Below are positions 58,469 through 64,000 of a stretch of DNA of 64,000 nt, piece by piece (positions within the stretch are counted from its first letter, which is position 1; the number at the start of each line of letters is the position of its first letter). The DNA comes from Diaporthe sp. PMI_573 (taxonomy: Eukaryota > Ascomycota > Sordariomycetes > Diaporthales > Diaporthaceae), in NCBI GenBank assembly GCA_021399435.1, contig JAJTUP010000007.1, positions 434,001 through 498,000 on the forward strand, given 5' to 3'. A program made the position numbers and the translations under genes. The notes beneath the pieces were generated by a model. That model made no database searches. It was not told the origin of the DNA and saw only the letters and a list, made by a program, of their open reading frames with translations.

Positions 58469-59587
58469 ATGGCCTCTTCACTTGGCCCGATTCTCGTGAC
58501 GGGAGGCTGCGGCTTCATCGGCTACCACCTCGTGAAAGGTCTCCTGGCTCATGAGCCCCAAAGCGAGATTCACGTCATCGACATCGACACTGGGCGCAAC
58601 ACACATGCCGGAGTCAAGTACCACGAATGTGACATCGCCTCAGCCGCAGATGTCGAGGCAGTATTTCAGCAAGCTAAACCCCGGACCGTCTTTCATGTCG
58701 CCTGCCCGGACTCCATGGTGCAGCAACCCGACGTCTTTAGACAGATCAACGTGGGCGGTGCCAAGAACATCCTCGCGGCGGCTCAGAAGGTCGGAACAGT
58801 TCGAGCGTTGGTCAACACATCCACCTCCTCGGTTATCCACGATAACATCAGCGACCTCATCGACGCGGATGACTCGACGCCCGTGTTGAAGTATCCAGCA
58901 CAGAAGCGAGTCTACACGCTGACCAAGGCGGAGGCGGAAGCCGACCTGATTGCTGCAAACCGTAGCGGCGGGGATTCATCGATGTTGGTGGTATCACTGC
59001 GCCCGGCCACTGCTTTCGGCGAACGTGATACCATCTGCATAGGGAAGATTGTGGCAACCTGCCGAGCTGGCAAGGGCAACATTCAGATAGGTCCAGGCAC
59101 CAACGAGTACGACTTTATGTACGTGTCGAACCTTGTCGATGCGCACATTCTCGCGGCACAGGCACTACATGACGCTTATGGCAAGCCTGTGCCAGAAGAA
59201 AGCAAACGTGTCGATGGGCAGTGTTTCAACGTCACAAATCACGAACGCATCCTCTTCTGGGACTTTCAGCGAGGTATCTCCGCATCTATCGGGCTGCCAG
59301 TAAAGCCTGAAGAAATCAAAGTAGTTCCAGCGTGGGTTGCATTGCTTGGGGCCTCGATCATCGAGTGGATTACGTGGGTTCGAACTTTTGGCAAGGGCCG
59401 TCCAGCCATTACGTGGGAGGCTGTTCGTCTAACCACTATCACACGTACCCTGAACGGCGATCGTTTTCGACGGGCGACTGGGTATCAGCCCAAGGTCAGC
59501 ATCCGTGAAGGTCTTGAAATTGCTGGTCAATGGTTTGTGGAGGAGCAGAAGAAAGAGGAGGTACAGAATCTGAAGAAGACTATCTGA
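58469..59587 (+). CDS. 3-beta-HSD family SDR, sterol-4-alpha-carboxylate 3-dehydrogenase-like
   Basis: Single-exon gene; ATG 58469 gives 372 residues. Extended SDR with the N-terminal NAD-binding VTGGCGFIGYHL, then DID near the adenine pocket, CDIASAADV, VFHVACPD, a catalytic Ser in NTSTSSVI, and the YTLTK motif (Y-x-x-x-K). The 3beta-HSD group features continue with RPATAFGERD and EYDFMYVSNLVDAHILAA. A hydrophobic segment in the C-terminal half (VPAWVALLGASIIEWITWV) could touch a membrane as in Erg26-like enzymes. Erg26 acts in removal of sterol C-4 methyl groups. Genes of this group also occur in secondary metabolism, so the sterol role is not certain. Confidence 0.85.
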   Translation: MASSLGPILVTGGCGFIGYHLVKGLLAHEPQSEIHVIDIDTGRNTHAGVKYHECDIASAADVEAVFQQAKPRTVFHVACPDSMVQQPDVFRQINVGGAKNILAAAQKVGTVRALVNTSTSSVIHDNISDLIDADDSTPVLKYPAQKRVYTLTKAEAEADLIAANRSGGDSSMLVVSLRPATAFGERDTICIGKIVATCRAGKGNIQIGPGTNEYDFMYVSNLVDAHILAAQALHDAYGKPVPEESKRVDGQCFNVTNHERILFWDFQRGISASIGLPVKPEEIKVVPAWVALLGASIIEWITWVRTFGKGRPAITWEAVRLTTITRTLNGDRFRRATGYQPKVSIREGLEIAGQWFVEEQKKEEVQNLKKTI

Positions 59588-59949
59588 ATCATAGAACCAG
59601 CAATTCATGATTGGGTCCAGAAGCAAAAGAATCTTGTAATGGACTTACAATAATATTTACCACCTGAAAGTGCAACTTTATATAACCCGTAAGCCCAGTG
59701 CATCAGCAGCCTGAGGGTGCCGTCCTTAATCAGGATTGATATACACAAATAAGAGACCGATGGTCCTGAGAACGAGTTCGTAATGCTCCAACGGCACTGG
59801 CCTCCCTGTAGACGGTAAGAGGTCGTCGCCCGGTAGCCGCCTGCCACGGGAAAGGTAGCTTAAGCACCTAGTAGAGACTGGCGGCTTGAGTCGTCGAGGC
59901 GAGCGGGATGGTGGCGGCTTCCGTATTTATTTTATGAAAAGTTTCAGAA
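59588..59949. other. Intergenic, nothing recognised
   Basis: 3' flank of the SDR gene. No supported feature. Confidence 0.5.
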
Positions 59950-60447
59950 ATCTTGATTGGCGAAGTTGGGCTACAATGGGGATCATCAAATCAAAAGGGG
60001 TCGTAGAATTTGCCTCAGTAACTGCAAACTCGACGAAACTGCCATGGCTAGCACGCAGCTCGTGGAAAGCGGCGACATGGTCTCCTACCTTGAAACAAAG
60101 GACACCGTCTCAGATAACTTCCACAACACCGGCAACATCATCACCATAGTTAAGAGGCTCAGCTTCAGGAGCCCAGTATATGGAGGTTTCCAATCCTTGG
60201 GGTTCGTGCCAGAGACAATAGTGCGGATCAGAACCTGTCCGGGACCCGGTGTCGGTACAGGCAGGTCGCGGATCTCGCCATAGAGGTTCTTATCATATAA
60301 CGCAGACTTCAGGGTTATAGAAGGAGAGATGGAATATCTCGAGTAGTTGAGATAAAGTCTCAGAATAAGGGTACCCTTGTGCAGCATCATGGATAGGGGT
60401 ACTACCCACAGTTTAATTGCCACGTCCTTTGGTTTTGGTATTAACAA
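59950..60447 (-). pseudogene. Broken medium-chain dehydrogenase/reductase (quinone reductase-like)
   Basis: On the minus strand a clear MDR N-terminus reads ALYDKNLYGEIRDLPVPTPG, then GQVLIRTIVSGTNPKDWKPP from 60300 to about 60190. The homology then jumps to another frame, EPLNYGDDVAGVVEVI, which hits a TGA near 60110. It resumes as FKVGDHVAAFHELRASHGSF and FVEFAVTEANSTTPFDL to about 59965, where it ends. There is no ATG at the expected place before ALYDKN. A frameshift, a stop, a lost start and the missing C-terminal two thirds mark a truncated relic. Confidence 0.8.
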
Positions 60448-60934
60448 TCCAAAGCTTTCAAAAAATTTCAGGCCTAGCGCTTACAAAGCCCATACAGACA
60501 CCGGTGGTGGGGTGACCGCAAACGCCGATTCTCCGCGGTGCTCAGCAAACGCCGATTCTCTGAAGTGCTCGACAAACACCGATTCTCTGCAGTGCTGCTT
60601 AGTCAAAAAAAGGGTGCGCGGTATCTGAAAATGGGTGCACAAATATCCGATGTGAAAACAAGTTCGAACTAGGAGCGGATACCATGCTGGTCTCAGGCGC
60701 TTCTTGCCCCCCCTCCCCTGCTGTCGTCACAAGAAGGACAACCGGCGAATGCAAAACAGCATACCCCGTTAGATTTGAGGCCTCTCTTTTTTCCTAGATG
60801 GCGCCCTCAGAAAACATATAGAACCAAGCATGTTCCAAAGAATTTTGCTGTGTGCCAGCCAAGGGAAGAAGACTACTATCAAACCAAACCCCAAAATTAA
60901 AGCTGATACCTGAACTCGTTACTGCTTGCACATC
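60448..60934. other. Intergenic, short degenerate tandem repeat
   Basis: A 24-bp unit containing AAACGCCGATTCTC and a GTGCTC end occurs about three times at 60518-60596 with point differences. Otherwise nothing is seen. It lies between the MDR relic and the hydrolase gene. Confidence 0.6.
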
Positions 60935-61765
60935 ATGGCCACAGATAAGCCCATCATCGTCCTCATTCACGGCGCGTGGCAGACAGCTGCCCAATGGCAG
61001 CCTCTGGCAGAGGGCTTAACGAGCAATGGCTTCACCGTTTTGCAGCCCCAGAACGCCTCCAGCGGCACCGACGCTGCCGCCATCCGCGGCAAGACTTATC
61101 GAGACGATGTGGAAGTCATTCGCCTTGCCATTGAGTCGCATCTTGCGGCCGGCAAAGAGATAATCCTCGTCTGCCACAGCTATGGCGGCGTTCCTGCCTC
61201 TGCAGCTGCAGAGGGCTACCAGGTGCACGAGCGTCGTGCACTTGGCTTGTCTGGGGGCATCAAGCACGTAGTCTATCTGGCGGCATTCGCGTTCCCAGCC
61301 AAAGATATCTCCCTCTTGATGGCTCTGGGCGGAGACTATGCTCCTTTCATGAACAAAAAGGTCAGTTGTCCTAACCAGAATTGCGCGAGACGGTTCCAAA
61401 TCAGGATGGCTGACGTTAATGCACTAATATAGGGAGATGTTATTGCTTTGGGTGAAGGTGCCAAAGATGCTCTGTACAACGACACTGAGCCCGAACTCGC
61501 AAATCAGCTACTCGCTGCAAATGTCCAACAAAGTGCGGCGAGTTTCGAGACTCCCCAAACATTCGCCGCCGCAGACGTTGGCGTGCCTAAAACATATGTT
61601 GTCGCCGAAGAGGACCATGCTTTGCCTGTGGATGCGCAGGAGGGGATGATTAAGGCTCTCAGCGACGTCAGTGTCGTGCGAGTCCCGGCTGGTCATTGCG
61701 TGCACTTGAACCCCAAAGTTCTGCCCAAGCTGGTTGAAACCATTAAAGCGGCGGCACAGGCCTAA
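60935..61765 (+). CDS. Alpha/beta hydrolase
   Basis: Two exons, 60935-61360 and 61433-61765, with a 72-bp intron (GTCAGT...ATAG), give 252 residues. Start ATG 60935 leads to IIVLIHGAWQTAAQW (oxyanion HG). The nucleophile elbow is CHSYGGVPAS. The acid and base lie in VAEEDHALPVDAQEG and VRVPAGHCVHLN. This compact single-domain hydrolase type is common in bacteria and ascomycetes. Esterase, lactonase or C-C hydrolase activity are all possible; no substrate can be named. It ends 480 bp before the convergent Ayr1-like gene. Confidence 0.88.
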
Positions 61766-62246
61766 GCTTCAGAAACCGGCGGTGGCGGGCTTTTGCATGA
61801 CTTGTAATCGACGTTCTGCAAGAAATAGTGGACATTGAATACATGCAGGCAGAGCAGCAGATTCCATTGGTAGAAGCAGATAGTCCCACACGTTCTTGAT
61901 TCTCATTTTTGATGGTAATAAAGCTTAACCGGCAGCCTTCGCCATTTGAAATCAGGCCCCAAGTAAATAACGCATACGTGTTCGCCGCTAGAGAAAATAA
62001 TCGTAGGCTAGAGTAATCGTGAAGTAACGACATACAATGTAAAAAAATGCGACGCGCTTGCGAAAATACAATGGCATAGTTTCCAACGTAATGAGATAGG
62101 AAATCCTCTTATTAATACATTTCGATAATCTTTGGGAACCCGGTTTCAAGCTGCTAGACCTGGCTTCAAACGACAGGGCCCGGGCGTGGGCATCGAGCAG
62201 GCCCGACTCAGCGATATCAGGCGTGAATTACTACAATGTCGGCCAG
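61766..62246. other. Intergenic between convergent genes, nothing recognised
   Basis: 3' flanks of the hydrolase and Ayr1-like genes. No supported feature. Confidence 0.5.
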
Positions 62247-63149
62247 CTAAAGGTCATAAACACCCCTCTTCAGATGCACAATCCATTCGAACAGCCTCGT
62301 CGGCAATAGCCATAGCGCCAGATAAACGGTGCGGGCCAGGCCACCGCGCCAGATCTGGCCACGGCGGCCGCTGATCGTATCCCTCACCAGGTTCCTCGCC
62401 ACGACATCGGCCGGCTCGTTGTTATGATTCAAGTCGCCCTTGCTTGAGCTTTTGATAGCACTGGCGATCTTCTCGTACGGCGAACCCTCGGGCAGCTGAA
62501 AGGCCACGGTGTTTGCGTACATCTGGGTGCTGACCTGGCCCAGCATGACTGTCATCACGCGTACCCCAAGGGGCTCCAGCTCGATGCGTAGTGACTCTGA
62601 GATCATTGTCTCTGCGGCCTTGGAGCTGTTGTAGATTCCTAAATTAGCGCTCTCTGTCAGTCGTCCGCGATCCAATCTAATGCTGAGAATGCATCGATAT
62701 CGCTTACCTTGCCACGCCACATTCGCCGCGCCAACAATAGAGCAAATGTTCATAATAACGCCCTTGGACTCCAGAAGTAGCGGGGAGAAAGCCTGGACCA
62801 GGCTGAGAGTGCCCCAAACATTGACATCGTAGATTGCCCTTGCTTCTTCGATCGACGCGTGGAGCATTGGCATAGTGCTCCCAAACCCTGCATTATTAAC
62901 AAGCACATCAAGCTTGCCGCCCGTCTTTGCTCTCACTGTTTCTAGGCAGGCATCTATGGACTCTTTGGAAGTGGTATCGAGTGTCAAGACATCGATGTTC
63001 GTGCCGTGCTCACCGACTAGGGAGCCCGCTTTGGCGGGATTGCGGAGGGTCGCGAAGACGCGGTAGCCCTGCTCCTGGAAGGCTTTGGCGAGGGCAGCAC
63101 CCAGACCGCCATCGCTGCAGCCTGTGATAAGGACTGTTTTGAGGGGCAT
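62247..63149 (-). CDS. Short-chain dehydrogenase, 1-acyl-DHAP reductase (Ayr1)-like
   Basis: Two exons, 63149-62708 and 62638-62247, with a 69-bp intron (GTAAGC...TTAG), give 277 residues. Classical SDR: VLITGCSDGGLGAALA (cofactor loop), NPAK after RVFATLR (basic residue for NADPH), DVLVNNAGFGS, then ICSIVG (catalytic Ser) and YNSSKAA (Tyr/Lys). The C-terminus has a hydrophobic stretch (LARTVYLALWLLPTRLFEWI), as in Ayr1 of lipid droplets and ER. Ayr1 reduces 1-acyl-dihydroxyacetone phosphate in phosphatidate synthesis; paralogues with other substrates are many in fungi. An upstream extension of the frame to 63365 has no similarity. Confidence 0.85.
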   Translation of the reverse strand: MPLKTVLITGCSDGGLGAALAKAFQEQGYRVFATLRNPAKAGSLVGEHGTNIDVLTLDTTSKESIDACLETVRAKTGGKLDVLVNNAGFGSTMPMLHASIEEARAIYDVNVWGTLSLVQAFSPLLLESKGVIMNICSIVGAANVAWQGKRYRCILSIRLDRGRLTESANLGIYNSSKAAETMISESLRIELEPLGVRVMTVMLGQVSTQMYANTVAFQLPEGSPYEKIASAIKSSSKGDLNHNNEPADVVARNLVRDTISGRRGQIWRGGLARTVYLALWLLPTRLFEWIVHLKRGVYDL

Positions 63150-64000
63150 GGTGAGGATCTGGTGTTTTTTCTTTTGCAGATGAAGATGCGTATGAGGAGT
63201 GAGAGAATTCAATGAATAGGAGTGAGAGTAGCTGAGTCTTCTGGTGGGGCGTCCTGTCAGCCCAGCCCCCTGCCCACTGTACCTTGCAGATCCTGTACAG
63301 TAGTGCACAGCGCTACCACGTGAGCCTCTACGGGTACTGTGTTGATTCTGCGGAGGTGTTGGCATGTCAGCGGCTCATCCTTGTGAGCATAAGATAGCAA
63401 ATCAAAGCACGAGGAGTGTAGGTATTATTGGGGTCTCAAGCACTAGCAAATCCTTCAAAGATCAGGACAGCATCGCGTAACTACATTAGGTAGTTGTTTG
63501 TAATTCGCCTAATAAGCATGCAAACCTCTTCCCCAAGACAAGTCGAGACTTGAAAAAAGCAGTCTTTCCAACATATCCTCCAAGGCCCTGCCGACGATCT
63601 CAGTCAGGCACGGCAAGCAGGTCCTCCATCACCCTGTCCATGTCTCCGGCCGGCCGGTGTGCAGGTGCATTCGAAGCCTACCAAGACCGAAACTCTCTCC
63701 CAAACGCCTCAGATGTCGTGCATTATTTCAGAATCCGCCTTGGCCGCCTCCGGCTTCCCCCATGATATGTGCCATGGGTGCAACCTCTACCGGCTGAGGG
63801 CGCGACATCAGGAGCCTCGGGGAGCACGGCGTGAGTTTCATCGTGTGCAGCGGCATGCCCATCGTCGCGGGGTGGACGGGGGCTACTGGATATTCACTGT
63901 CAGCAGAAATTTTTCCAATTTCTCCAAGTTGGCATGCCAAAGTTGGAAACCTATTACATGCCCTGATAGATCAACGGATATTTCTCGGCGCAGGTGGGAC
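63150..64000. other. Intergenic to window end, possible gene fragment at the edge
   Basis: Upstream region of the Ayr1-like gene. From about 63760 a plus-strand frame reads VSFIVCSGMPIVAGWTGATG and SAEIFPISPSWHAKVGNLLH to the end, broken by one TGA near 63793. The stretch 63828-63901 also looks like an intron (GTGAGT...TCAG). I cannot name a family. Confidence 0.3.

Noticed and set aside
63728..64000. Short frames at the right edge on both strands
   Set aside because: The plus frame has a stop and an intron-like segment, the minus frame is Pro/Met-rich and random. No family could be named.

Overview
The window looks like nuclear DNA of a filamentous ascomycete (Pezizomycotina, probably Sordariomycetes). 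Genes are short and intron-poor. Introns are 50-110 bp, usually with GTAAGT/GTATGT donors, CTAAC or CTGAC branch sites and YAG acceptors. Gene families are typically fungal (CFEM, HET, NACHT-ankyrin, CHY, GH43, rds1-like ferritin). An AT-rich, stop-riddled repeat island carries C-to-T/G-to-A differences like those left by repeat-induced point mutation (RIP). No rRNA, tRNA or CRISPR array was recognised. All gene models were spliced by hand from the raw sequence.

Layout. 1-9 kb: 3' end of an MFS sugar transporter, a flavin monooxygenase, a large 2-oxoglutarate/Fe(II) dioxygenase resembling the TET/JBP group, and a secreted S28 peptidase. 9-25 kb: an ankyrin/CorA-like gene relic, a secreted GH43 glycosidase, a Cys-rich orphan, a TDP2-like phosphodiesterase, a CHY zinc-finger protein, a poly-Q DNA-binding-like protein with an in-frame TAG, and an amidase lacking all three catalytic residues. 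24-33 kb: a small CFEM protein, an NmrA-like reductase, a ferritin-like rds1-type protein, a stand-alone protein resembling a deuterolysin prodomain, and a deuterolysin (M35). 33-41 kb: a triple-AAA+ protein whose first AAA module has lost both Walker motifs, then an Amidoligase_2 gene divergent from a gamma-glutamylcyclotransferase-like gene. 41-46 kb: gene-free AT-rich island with one 866-bp long-inverted-repeat element and a truncated copy of it. 46-58 kb: HET gene, HD-domain hydratase-like gene, orphan, second HET gene and a NACHT-ankyrin STAND receptor. 58-64 kb: 3beta-HSD/Erg26-like SDR, a broken medium-chain reductase, an alpha/beta hydrolase and an Ayr1-like SDR.

How the parts may work together. 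The amidoligase and GGCT-like genes could form and open or cyclise gamma-glutamyl-type amide bonds. The deuterolysin and its prodomain-like neighbour could be a protease/inhibitor pair. The HET-HET-NLR block has the makeup of a fungal allorecognition/immunity island and lies directly beside the repeat island. These pairings are inferences from family and position. The most striking direct observation is the amidase: its reading frame and splice sites are intact, but its whole Lys-Ser-Ser triad is gone.
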